A stretch of DNA of 5,117 nucleotides, taken from NCBI GenBank assembly GCA_003447535.1, contig DLYY01000214.1, forward strand, positions 10,044 to 15,160. The letters are read 5' to 3'. This document shows positions 1 through 5,117 of the stretch, piece by piece. Positions within the stretch are counted from its first letter, which is position 1. Every line of letters begins with the position of its first letter. The translations under genes were made by a program, and so were the position numbers. Under the pieces are notes generated by a model that worked only from the letters and a program-made list of their open reading frames with translations, was not told where the DNA came from and ran no database searches. The DNA is from Bacteroidota bacterium. GTDB lineage: Bacteria > Bacteroidota > Bacteroidia > Chitinophagales > UBA8649.

Positions 1-461
1 GTTTGATTGTAATCACATGTATTAATTACCACCATACCTGGTAGCATCTGCATAAGACCAATATCCTCAAGAATCTGATGGGTAGCACCATCCTCACCAA
101 GGGTTAACCCTGCATGCGATGCGCATATTTTTACATTTTTTCCAGAATAAGCTATCGACTGACGAATCTGATCATAAACCCTTCCTGTAGCGAAGTTGGC
201 GAAGGTTGTTGCAAAAGGAATTTTCCCTCCTATGGTTAATCCTGCAGCTATGCCCATCATATTTGCTTCAGCAATACCGCATTGAACGAACCGTTCAGGA
301 AAGTTTTTAGCAAAATCGTTGAGCTTTAATGATCCAGTAAGATCAGCACAAAGTGCAACAACATCAGGGTTGGTCAACCCTAATTCATCCATCGCAGCTC
401 CAAAACCAGAACGCGTGTCCTTTTTGGGCAACGCACTCCAATCCAATCCTTGTAAAATCAT
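1..461 (-). CDS. Transketolase C-terminal subunit (split transketolase), 3' end outside window
   Basis: This is the N-terminal 153 residues of a protein that continues past base 1. It begins MILQGLDWSALPKKDTRSGF and contains CADLTGSLKLNDF, then GIAEANMMGIAAGLTIGGK, TFANFATGRVYDQIRQS, CASHAGLTLGEDGATHQILE and finally LPGMVVINTCDYNQ. These match the pyrimidine-binding (middle) domain of transketolase. The glutamate of GIAEAN is the family's conserved residue that activates the thiamine diphosphate ring supplied by the N-terminal subunit. The full protein is usually about 315-320 residues in Bacteroidota, where transketolase is often two polypeptides; together they move two-carbon ketol units in the pentose phosphate pathway in the cytoplasm. 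The ATG at 459-461 is chosen because the family's conserved DTRSGFG block follows closely. PDH E1 beta and DXP synthase share this fold, but the wording of the motifs fits transketolase better. The N-terminal subunit gene is not directly upstream; a TetR gene is. Confidence 0.93.
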   Translation of the reverse strand, partial: MILQGLDWSALPKKDTRSGFGAAMDELGLTNPDVVALCADLTGSLKLNDFAKNFPERFVQCGIAEANMMGIAAGLTIGGKIPFATTFANFATGRVYDQIRQSIAYSGKNVKICASHAGLTLGEDGATHQILEDIGLMQMLPGMVVINTCDYNQ

Positions 462-470
462 AGCCTTTGT

Positions 471-496
471 TTGACCTCGAAAATAATCAAGGTCAA
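471..496. repeat. 7-bp perfect inverted repeat in the leader of the transketolase gene
   Basis: TTGACCT (471-477) and AGGTCAA (490-496) are exact inverted copies separated by 12 bases. The repeat ends nine bases upstream of the transketolase start codon, so it would lie in the 5' untranslated leader or between promoter and start. It could be a binding site for a dimeric regulator or a weak leader hairpin. A chance origin is possible at this length. Confidence 0.35.
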
Positions 497-509
497 TAGT
501 TGGAATATC

Positions 510-543
510 CAAATAAAAAAAGACTTATCAACTAAATAACAAA
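510..543 (-). promoter_or_regulatory. Candidate Bacteroidota-type promoter for the transketolase gene
   Basis: Read leftwards, TTTG (543-540) is followed after 22 bases by TTTATTTG (517-510). The latter matches seven of the eight positions of the TAnnTTTG -7 box known in this phylum (the A at the second position is replaced by T). The spacing is slightly longer than the usual 19-21 bases. Transcription would begin close to base 505, giving a leader of roughly 45 bases that includes the 471-496 inverted repeat. The region is AT-rich, so a chance match is quite possible. Confidence 0.3.
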
Positions 544-622
544 TCAATAAAACAAAAAAGCTCCTAACAAACTAGTATGTATGAAATGTCATAACAAAAT
601 GTGAAAGAAATGAAGACTAGCT

Positions 623-676
623 TGTCAAGAGCTTTACTCTGCATCACCTAGGTGACCTGTCTGTAAAACTTTGACA
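623..676. repeat. Large imperfect dyad downstream of the tetR-family gene
   Basis: Three nested pairs share nearly the same centre (about 649.5). TGTCAA (623-628) pairs with TTGACA (671-676). AGCTTTAC (630-637) pairs with GTAAAACT (663-670) with one mismatch. The core TCACCTAGGTGA (644-655) is a perfect 12-bp palindrome. A one-base bulge and a 6/7-base internal loop separate the layers. The element starts four bases past the repressor's stop codon (680-682). As RNA it would fold into a long stem at the end of that transcript, so it may act as a terminator or a 3'-end stabiliser. No run of T follows it on the leftward strand, so it is not a classic intrinsic terminator. A protein-binding site centred on the palindrome is the alternative. 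Confidence 0.6.
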
Positions 677-679
677 CGC

Positions 680-1246
680 TTACGCATTTTTGCGGAGTCG
701 AGCAACCGTTCGCAAATGAGTATTCTTGATAAACTTCTCATCATTGAAAATACGGCTTAGGGTGAGTGCTCCTTGAATCTCAGAAACACTTCGTTCAGCG
801 AGCTCATTGGCCATACCTTCATCAAATTTGGATCGATAGACCTCCTTGATGGCTTTGAAATAGTCCGAAAAGAAGGCTTGGATTGTTGGTTGGAATTCAG
901 GCATACTTAAAGCGGTTTCGACGCCAACATTACCCAATATCTCACCAGATTCTTGGTCCACGAAGATTTTTTCAGCTTCTGTAAAGATAAGATCCATTCT
1001 ATCTACGGCATCCAAGCTATGATTATAAGCAATGGTAAATACCGTTTCCGCAAAAAAGGTATGGACGCTCTCAATCACCTTAATCATGAGATCCTCCTTG
1101 GAATGAAAGTAATGGTACAAACTACCTTTAAGTAAACCGCAAGCCATAGCAATATCAGCCATAGAGGTAGCATGGTAACTCTTTTGTCTAAAGAGCTTCA
1201 AGGCTTCCTTTATTATCGTTTTCTCATCTACTTTTTGCCGTGGCAT
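680..1246 (-). CDS. TetR/AcrR-family transcriptional regulator
   Basis: This is a 188-residue DNA-binding repressor of the TetR family, near the family's usual 190-210 residues. The N-terminal domain (about 1-50) starts MPRQKVDEKTIIKEALKLF and carries the helix-turn-helix around residues 27-46 (TSMADIAMACGLLKGSLYHY) followed by FHSKEDLM, the typical end of the domain. The rest is the helical ligand-binding and dimerisation domain, with LGNVGVETALSMPEFQPT and a final SVSEIQGALTLSRI helix. This resembles the group of TetR proteins with a (C/L)xxGNxxxE segment; the ligand cannot be read from sequence. The ATG at 1244-1246 is preferred to an in-frame TTG eight codons earlier (1268-1270), which would lie inside the candidate promoter. 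A perfect 18-bp dyad 30 bases upstream is the likely operator. The gene follows the DUF6089 gene by 50 bases and precedes transketolase by 218; neither is a demonstrated target. Confidence 0.92.
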   Translation of the reverse strand: MPRQKVDEKTIIKEALKLFRQKSYHATSMADIAMACGLLKGSLYHYFHSKEDLMIKVIESVHTFFAETVFTIAYNHSLDAVDRMDLIFTEAEKIFVDQESGEILGNVGVETALSMPEFQPTIQAFFSDYFKAIKEVYRSKFDEGMANELAERSVSEIQGALTLSRIFNDEKFIKNTHLRTVARLRKNA

Positions 1247-1250
1247 ATTG

Positions 1251-1282
1251 TAAATATACACCAACAACAACCTTTAACCAAA
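1251..1282 (-). promoter_or_regulatory. Candidate promoter of the tetR-family gene
   Basis: Read leftwards, TTTG (1282-1279) is followed after 20 bases by TATATTTA (1258-1251), which matches seven of eight positions of the Bacteroidota -7 consensus TAnnTTTG. The TTTG lies inside the left half of the 1277-1294 dyad, so a bound repressor would cover it. If both boxes are used, transcription would begin within a few bases of the ATG at 1246, giving a leaderless or nearly leaderless message. The promoter call is inferred from consensus only. Confidence 0.45.
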
Positions 1283-1294
1283 CGCTCGTTTGGT
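1277..1294. promoter_or_regulatory. Probable TetR-family operator (18-bp perfect dyad)
   Basis: ACCAAACG (1277-1284), a two-base CT spacer, and CGTTTGGT (1287-1294) form an exact inverted repeat. Its AACGnnCGTT core resembles known operators of TetR/AcrR-family proteins. It sits between the stop codon of the DUF6089 gene (1297-1299) and the start of the TetR gene (1246), and overlaps the candidate -33 box. Autorepression by the adjacent gene product is the simplest reading. No second copy of the full dyad was noticed elsewhere in the window, so other targets are not identified here. Confidence 0.72.
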
Positions 1295-1296
1295 AT

Positions 1297-2211
1297 CTAG
1301 AATCCTCCCAATTTGCGCGTAAGCGAAAACATTACAAAGAACATATGATCACGGTTCGATGGATTGCCACGTAATGTCTGTTCCAATACGGTGCCTTCAA
1401 TCGGTGCTGAGCCGCGATAACTCAGTTGTCTAGCCAGTGATGCATCAGGATGAGAACTCGCATCAAAGAGGCTCACATCAGCATAATTACCACTAACATC
1501 ATCTACATAATCAGAGAAAACATAACGAAAACCAAATTCCGTCGCCATACTCCAATGCTTATTTAAATTCCATTTAACCCCCATGTTTACCGGGACGGTA
1601 AGCGCCATTCTGAGGTATTGCGGGCGGTCCCAATATGTATCCAAATACTGGCCTTCAGTACCTAGAGGTTGCAGCGCAATCCATTCACCATTCAACTCAG
1701 CTTTGGGATTGAAGTACATTCCTCCGAAACCCAAAGCCACAAAAGGTGTTGCTTTAAACTTAAAGTGACCTGGATGGTATGGTAGGAGATTAAACTCTAC
1801 TTGCGCACTAAAGTCTGCTATTATGGACTTAAAATGCAAGTTTCGACTGGCATTGCTACCCTCACCCCATTGGTCATTCCCACAAATCTGTCCTATGGTT
1901 GCCGTGATTCGGCCTCCTACATGGGCATGATAGTTATGACGGTAAGAAATTGCCAACATAGGCCGAGTGGCTTGCATATCAACCCCTCCGAATAGCCCTC
2001 GCTGGCCATCCATTGAAATGTCCCCGAGATAATTCATTCCTCCAAATCCTATAGTTAACTCTTGTGATGATAATTTCTTGCTGTATTGAGCTTGAGCTAT
2101 CGCACTCATCAATAGCAGAAAAAGCATGATTGACCACCTTGAATTTCTTCCGTACGATACCAATACAGGCGTTAAAAATTTGATTAAAACATTTTTATTC
2201 ATTTTTTCCAT
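1297..2211 (-). CDS. DUF6089-type outer-membrane beta-barrel protein
   Basis: This protein of about 304 residues is predicted to be exported. Residues 28-41 (SIMLFLLLMSAIAQA region) form a hydrophobic signal segment with a likely cleavage after AQA, before QYSKK. The N-region before it is long and includes a second hydrophobic stretch (about 8-20). The mature part opens with ELTIGFGGMNYLGDIS, followed by alternating strand-like segments such as LHFKSIIADFSAQVEFNLL, ATPFVALGFGGMYF, MALTVPVNMGVKWNL and MATEFGFRYVFSDYVDDVSG, and ends with an aromatic-rich strand, FFVMFSLTRKLGGF. This order fits the DUF6089 family, an outer-membrane barrel of unknown role common in Bacteroidota. ATG codons at 2211 and 2202 (MNKNV) are both plausible starts; an in-frame TTG at 2214 is less likely. 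The assignment is from recalled family resemblance; no function can be given beyond probable location in the outer membrane. Confidence 0.8.
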   Translation of the reverse strand: MEKMNKNVLIKFLTPVLVSYGRNSRWSIMLFLLLMSAIAQAQYSKKLSSQELTIGFGGMNYLGDISMDGQRGLFGGVDMQATRPMLAISYRHNYHAHVGGRITATIGQICGNDQWGEGSNASRNLHFKSIIADFSAQVEFNLLPYHPGHFKFKATPFVALGFGGMYFNPKAELNGEWIALQPLGTEGQYLDTYWDRPQYLRMALTVPVNMGVKWNLNKHWSMATEFGFRYVFSDYVDDVSGNYADVSLFDASSHPDASLARQLSYRGSAPIEGTVLEQTLRGNPSNRDHMFFVMFSLTRKLGGF

Positions 2212-2528
2212 CAAGAACTAAGGTAATTGAATTTTGCTTAAATCATCAAAATATATAGACTCAAGGCATTGTATATCAGCATATTACGACACTTATACAT
2301 AGTATTTTTCATATATAGAAATAGAGTCTATATGTAAAATGCTATTATTCAAATGCTCATAAAAAAACTCAACTAGTTACTAGATGATCCCTACTGATTT
2401 AAAAAAAATCAAGGAAAATGAAACTTTTTTGATTTAGCCTAGCTTATCGCCTACCACTTGACATTTTTTGTGCATAAAGCTCAACCTCTGCAAGAAACAA
2501 TTCTGAGATTTATGCCTACTTTCATCGT
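2212..2528. other. AT-rich divergent intergenic region
   Basis: This 317-bp stretch lies between the leftward DUF6089 gene and rightward dnaX, and should hold promoters for both. No gene or RNA gene was recognised. Visible structure includes the ATATAGA repeat set (2253-2333), a direct repeat AAATGCT (2337-2343 and 2351-2357), and TGATTT at 2395-2400 and 2430-2435 with AAATCA at 2406-2411 between them, plus several A or T tracts (2361-2367, 2401-2408, 2425-2430). A TTGACA at 2459-2464 has no acceptable partner box at the normal distance. A near match to a Bacteroidota -7 box (TATATTTTG, one base too long) reads leftwards at 2256-2248 and could serve the DUF6089 gene. No convincing dnaX promoter was found. 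Confidence 0.6.
2253..2333. repeat. Three ATATAGA copies, two of them forming a 10-bp inverted repeat
   Basis: ATATAGACTC (2253-2262) and GAGTCTATAT (2324-2333) are exact inverted copies separated by 61 bases. A further ATATAGA (2313-2319) pairs with TCTATAT (2327-2333) across seven bases, so the right-hand arm could pair with either partner. The left arm overlaps the near-match promoter box for the DUF6089 gene. The arrangement could be an operator set allowing looping or two alternative hairpins. The AT-rich composition makes part of it likely by chance, though the GACTC/GAGTC ends are less so. Confidence 0.4.
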
Positions 2529-4382
2529 ATGGGTCAATTTATCGTCTCAGCAAGAAAATATAGACCGAAAGAATTCAAAGAAGTTGTCGGCCAGGAAAGC
2601 ATCACCGAAACGCTTTCGCGAGCCATCACTGCTGAAAAGATAGCACAAGCTTTTTTGTTCTGTGGACCTCGAGGCGTCGGAAAAACCACAACGGCAAGAA
2701 TCCTAGCGAAGGCCGTTAATCTTGGCAAAATTGACTGTCTTTCTGAAGAAAACGAGGATTTTGCCTTCAATATTTTTGAACTTGATGCGGCTTCAAACAA
2801 CAAGGTAGAAGATATGCGTAGTTTGATGGAACAAGTTCGCATACCTCCTCAAACTGGTCGATACAAAATCTATATCATTGATGAGGTTCACATGCTATCT
2901 CAAGCAGCTTTCAACGCCTTTTTGAAGACGTTAGAAGAGCCCCCACCATATGCTATATTCATCTTAGCAACGACAGAAAAGCACAAGATTCTTCCAACCA
3001 TTTTATCGCGTTGTCAAATCTTTGATTTTAAAAGGATTAGTGTTCCATCCATTATTCAACAACTGAAACACGTAGCCCAGGCGGAACAATACGAAGTAGA
3101 AGAAGAAGCTTACCACGTTATCGCGGAGTCAGCTGATGGAGCCTTGCGCGATGCCTTGTCAGTTTTTGACCGACTAGTTTCAGGATTAGACAATAGTAAG
3201 CTCACACAAGCATCTGTCTTACAACAACTTAACATACTTGATTGGTCAACGTTTTCAGAAACGACGGAAGGTCTAATGATCAATGATCATGGAAGTGCGA
3301 TTTCCCTCTTTAACCAAGTGTTAGAACAAGGCTTTGAAGGAGATGCCTTTATGCAAGGTCTAGCCGAATACATCCGTACTCTTTTAATCGCAAAAGATGC
3401 CCGCTTACACTCCCTTATGACGGGTAGTAAGAAAAAAATACAAAGAGCCTCTGAACAAGCTGAACTTGCAACCCCATCCTTTCTAATCAATGCGCTTGCC
3501 TTAATAAATGATGCAGAAGTAAGCTATCAAAGAGCACTAAATAAGCGCTTACATGTAGAGGTATGTTTGATTCGTATTGCTCATGCATCTCAAGTATTAG
3601 AAGGAGGAGCGATTAAAAAAAAAACAGCTAAGCTAGTTAGTGCGTCCAGCACTACCCCTCCCCCACAATCCAATAACACCTCGCAAGACGATCGCTCTGA
3701 TTCACCAAATCACGAGACTAAAGAGGTAGCCAAATCCATTGAACAAATAGAATCATTGGAGGAGACATCTACCAACTCTCCATCACATGAAGTCACCGAG
3801 AAACAGATTGACATACAGACGAAGGAAACCACAAGTCCTCAACCGGAGATAAACAAAAGTGCAGAGGATAAACCTATCGAGAGTAAGTCACCCGTATCAG
3901 CACCAACAACGGGAAAACGTTTAAGCCTAGAAGATTTAGATACTGAGGAATTACTACGTCCTAAAACAGAAGAGAAATCAGCTAGTCCCGAAGAAAGTGT
4001 ACAAAGAAACTCTTGGGATCAAAAAATCGAATCAATTCTTGCCCAAGTGGAAGAATATCTACAACAAAATGACCATCAATCCGTGGCAAGTATTCTAGGC
4101 AAACTCGACGCTTCCCTGGAAGACAACAAATTTATATTCACCGCAACAGCTGGAGCGCAAAGGGATTATATTGAAACCCACATGGCATCTATCAATAAAT
4201 ACATCCAAGAAAGATTATCCGATGCTCCCACACTTTGCATAGTTTACGAAAAACAAGGGAGGCAAGAGAAGAGAGGGGTCTTACAGAACGCAAAAAAAAC
4301 AGCTGAGTTAATGCACGAGATGAATCCAGCTATGCGAAACTTCATCGATGATTTAGGCTTGGAAATTGATTATTCGGCTTAA
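2529..4382 (+). CDS. dnaX: DNA polymerase III clamp-loader subunit tau (possibly also gamma)
   Basis: The 617-residue product is the ATPase of the clamp loader, which places the sliding clamp on DNA and, through its tail, tethers polymerases at the fork. AAA+ domains I-II span about 1-175: Walker A GPRGVGKT (46-53), ELDAASNN (85-92), Walker B IIDEVH (116-121), sensor-1 LATTE (146-150) and the SRC motif (160-162) with its arginine finger R161. The collar domain III follows to about 355 and ends NKRLHVEVCLIRIAHASQVL. A linker rich in Ser, Thr, Pro and Glu (about 365-495) leads to a C-terminal domain (about 496-617) with HEMNPAMRNFIDDLGLEIDYS, a typical tail in this phylum. The ATG at 2529 gives the family's usual start; no Shine-Dalgarno site precedes it. 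Two oddities: the four-cysteine zinc module normally between Walker A and ELDAAS is shortened and keeps only C70, and a slippery A-tract lies at codons 363-365. Confidence 0.97.
   Translation: MGQFIVSARKYRPKEFKEVVGQESITETLSRAITAEKIAQAFLFCGPRGVGKTTTARILAKAVNLGKIDCLSEENEDFAFNIFELDAASNNKVEDMRSLMEQVRIPPQTGRYKIYIIDEVHMLSQAAFNAFLKTLEEPPPYAIFILATTEKHKILPTILSRCQIFDFKRISVPSIIQQLKHVAQAEQYEVEEEAYHVIAESADGALRDALSVFDRLVSGLDNSKLTQASVLQQLNILDWSTFSETTEGLMINDHGSAISLFNQVLEQGFEGDAFMQGLAEYIRTLLIAKDARLHSLMTGSKKKIQRASEQAELATPSFLINALALINDAEVSYQRALNKRLHVEVCLIRIAHASQVLEGGAIKKKTAKLVSASSTTPPPQSNNTSQDDRSDSPNHETKEVAKSIEQIESLEETSTNSPSHEVTEKQIDIQTKETTSPQPEINKSAEDKPIESKSPVSAPTTGKRLSLEDLDTEELLRPKTEEKSASPEESVQRNSWDQKIESILAQVEEYLQQNDHQSVASILGKLDASLEDNKFIFTATAGAQRDYIETHMASINKYIQERLSDAPTLCIVYEKQGRQEKRGVLQNAKKTAELMHEMNPAMRNFIDDLGLEIDYSA
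3602..3654 (+). promoter_or_regulatory. dnaX: Candidate recoding or slippage site for a gamma-type DnaX product
   Basis: AGGAGG (3602-3607) is followed nine bases later by the heptamer A AAA AAA (3617-3623) inside a run of ten A (3615-3624), in frame as three AAA lysine codons (363-365). A -1 shift reads AAC AGC TAA and stops at 3629-3631, giving a product of about 367 residues ending KKKNS. The +1 frame reads CAG CTA AGC TAG and stops at 3634-3636. Downstream, TAGTGC (3638-3643) and GCACTA (3649-3654) can pair across a five-base loop, starting 13 bases after the A-run. The break falls at the end of the collar domain, so the short form would be a complete clamp-loader core without linker and tail. 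In E. coli dnaX a similar Shine-Dalgarno, A AAA AAG and hairpin set yields gamma by -1 frameshifting; in Thermus a run of nine A does so by transcriptional slippage. Use here is inferred. Confidence 0.6.
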
Positions 4383-4418
4383 AAAGAAATTGACATAGGA
4401 GAAAAGATCAATACCCCT

Positions 4419-4426
4419 TAAATTTG
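4419..4426 (+). promoter_or_regulatory. Perfect TAnnTTTG box upstream of the E2 gene
   Basis: TAAATTTG matches the Bacteroidota -7 consensus at every fixed position. It lies 17 bases before the ATG, in the 61-bp gap after dnaX, so transcription would begin about 13-15 bases before the start codon. The partner -33 box is weak: the nearest TTG (4390-4392) is 26 bases away rather than about 20. The box suggests that the E2 gene has its own promoter rather than depending only on read-through from dnaX. No terminator hairpin is visible after dnaX. Confidence 0.5.
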
Positions 4427-4443
4427 CACTTACAAAATTAAAC

Positions 4444-5117
4444 ATGGCCGAATTTTTAAGACTACCCCGCATGAGTGATACAATGGAAGAAGGAGTAATC
4501 GCCTCCATTGCAATTAAAGTAGGTGACAACCTCAACCCAGGTGACTTGATTGGTGAAGTTGAAACTGATAAAGCCGCAATGGATTGGGAATCAGACCAGG
4601 AAGGAGTTGTACTCCATATCATTGCAGGAGAAGGTAATGCCATTCCAGTTAATGGACGAGTAGCTATTCTCGGAGAAGAGGGAGAGTCATTCGAAGAATT
4701 GCTAAACTCAGCAGAATCAGAAGCTCCTTCAACTTCTGCCGAGCAACCCCCTGCACCAGAAGTTGCTAAACCAACTGCAGAAATATCTGCACCAGCGCCC
4801 AGCGGAAAAGAATTAAGTCCGGCACCGCAAAGCCAATCAACAACTTCCAAAGATGATGGCCGAATAAAAGCAAGCCCTTTAGCACGTAAAATGGCAGAAG
4901 ATTTTAAGGTCAACTTATCTAATGTGCAAGGTTCTGGTGAAGATGGACGTATCGTGAAGCGAGATGTCGAAGCGCATGCAGCAAATCCCGTACCAACGGT
5001 AAACAAAGTATTCACCGCCGCTCTGGAGGCACGCGATGAGCGTGTAAGTATGATGCGAAAGACAATTGCTAAGCGACTCAGTGAAAGCAAATTCACTGCT
5101 CCACATTTCTACCTAAA
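4444..5117 (+). CDS. Pyruvate dehydrogenase complex E2 (dihydrolipoamide acetyltransferase), 3' end outside window
   Basis: The first 224 residues of the E2 core of a 2-oxoacid dehydrogenase complex are present. E2 passes the acyl group from E1 through a lipoyl arm to CoA. A single lipoyl domain occupies about 1-80, starting MAEFLRLPRMSDTMEEGVIA and carrying the lipoylation motif VETDKAAM with lysine K43. An Ala/Pro/Ser-rich flexible linker (about 88-138) follows. The peripheral subunit-binding domain (about 141-176) reads IKASPLARKMAEDF to GSGEDGRIVKRDVE and would dock E1 or E3. The acetyltransferase domain begins near 200 with VSMMRKTIAKRLSESKFTAPHFYL and runs out of the window before the catalytic histidine. 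The SDTMEEG and ETDKAAM wording favours the pyruvate (acetyl) enzyme over the 2-oxoglutarate one. The ATG at 4444 starts directly at the lipoyl domain, with an A-rich leader. No E1 gene lies upstream; dnaX does. Confidence 0.93.
   Translation, partial: MAEFLRLPRMSDTMEEGVIASIAIKVGDNLNPGDLIGEVETDKAAMDWESDQEGVVLHIIAGEGNAIPVNGRVAILGEEGESFEELLNSAESEAPSTSAEQPPAPEVAKPTAEISAPAPSGKELSPAPQSQSTTSKDDGRIKASPLARKMAEDFKVNLSNVQGSGEDGRIVKRDVEAHAANPVPTVNKVFTAALEARDERVSMMRKTIAKRLSESKFTAPHFYL

Noticed and set aside
953..1135. A 60-codon plus-strand frame opposite the TetR gene
   Set aside because: It is opposite the well-supported helix-turn-helix protein and shows no domain.
1583..1995. Two short plus-strand frames (1583-1768 and 1801-1995) opposite the DUF6089 gene
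   Set aside because: Both are shadows of the minus-strand barrel gene, with no leader and no protein resemblance.
2395..2435. TGATTT/AAATCA repeats around A- and T-tracts as a terminator
   Set aside because: The region lies between divergent gene starts where no terminator is needed, and the arms are short and purely AT-rich apart from one base pair.
2459..2464. TTGACA as a sigma-70-like -35 box for dnaX
   Set aside because: No TATAAT-like hexamer lies 16-18 bases downstream, and this phylum uses a different promoter consensus.
2458..2643. A 61-codon plus-strand frame overlapping the dnaX start
   Set aside because: It needs a TTG start, overlaps dnaX in another frame and has no recognisable product.
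2534..2842. A 102-codon minus-strand frame opposite the Walker A and ELDAAS region of dnaX
   Set aside because: It lies entirely within the conserved dnaX coding region and its translation resembles no known family.
3432..3438. A seven-A run in dnaX (codons 302-303) as another slippage site
   Set aside because: It is shorter, lies inside the collar domain, and has no upstream AGGAGG, so a truncated product would be unlikely to fold.
3287..3490. A 67-codon minus-strand frame inside dnaX
   Set aside because: It is a shadow frame within the collar-domain coding region.
4353..5096. A 247-codon open frame on the minus strand opposite the end of dnaX and the E2 gene
   Set aside because: It is a mirror of the E2 coding strand: its Ser/Ala/Leu-rich product has no recognisable domain, and the plus strand encodes unmistakable lipoyl and subunit-binding domains.

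Overview
The window looks like a chromosomal segment of a member of the Bacteroidota. Three things point there: the DnaX start (MGQFIVSARKYRP) and its ELDAASNN segment, an outer-membrane barrel protein of the DUF6089 type, and a transketolase made as a separate C-terminal subunit. Start codons have A-rich or nondescript leaders rather than clear Shine-Dalgarno sites, and a perfect TAnnTTTG box lies upstream of the last gene, both usual for this phylum. No mobile element, CRISPR array, tRNA or rRNA was seen.

Layout. The left half (1-2211) is read leftwards: a DUF6089 outer-membrane protein (1297-2211), a TetR-family repressor (680-1246) and the start of a transketolase C-terminal subunit (1-461, cut by the window edge). 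The 50 bp between the first two genes hold an 18-bp perfect dyad overlapping a candidate promoter, a good candidate for repressor autoregulation. Between the repressor and transketolase genes lie a large imperfect dyad (623-676) and a small one (471-496). A 317-bp divergent intergenic region (2212-2528) separates this block from the right half, which is read rightwards: dnaX (2529-4382, clamp-loader tau subunit) and the 5' part of the pyruvate dehydrogenase E2 gene (4444-5117, cut by the edge).

The genes are mostly housekeeping (replication, pentose phosphate pathway, pyruvate oxidation, envelope) and do not form one pathway. The most interesting signal is inside dnaX. Exactly where the clamp-loader core ends and the disordered linker begins there is an AGGAGG, nine bases later a slippery A-tract (10 A), stop codons almost at once in both other frames, and a small hairpin. 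This is the arrangement expected for recoding or polymerase slippage that makes a short gamma-type subunit (about 367 residues) beside the 617-residue tau. The same DnaX also appears to have lost the four-cysteine zinc module normally found in this family.
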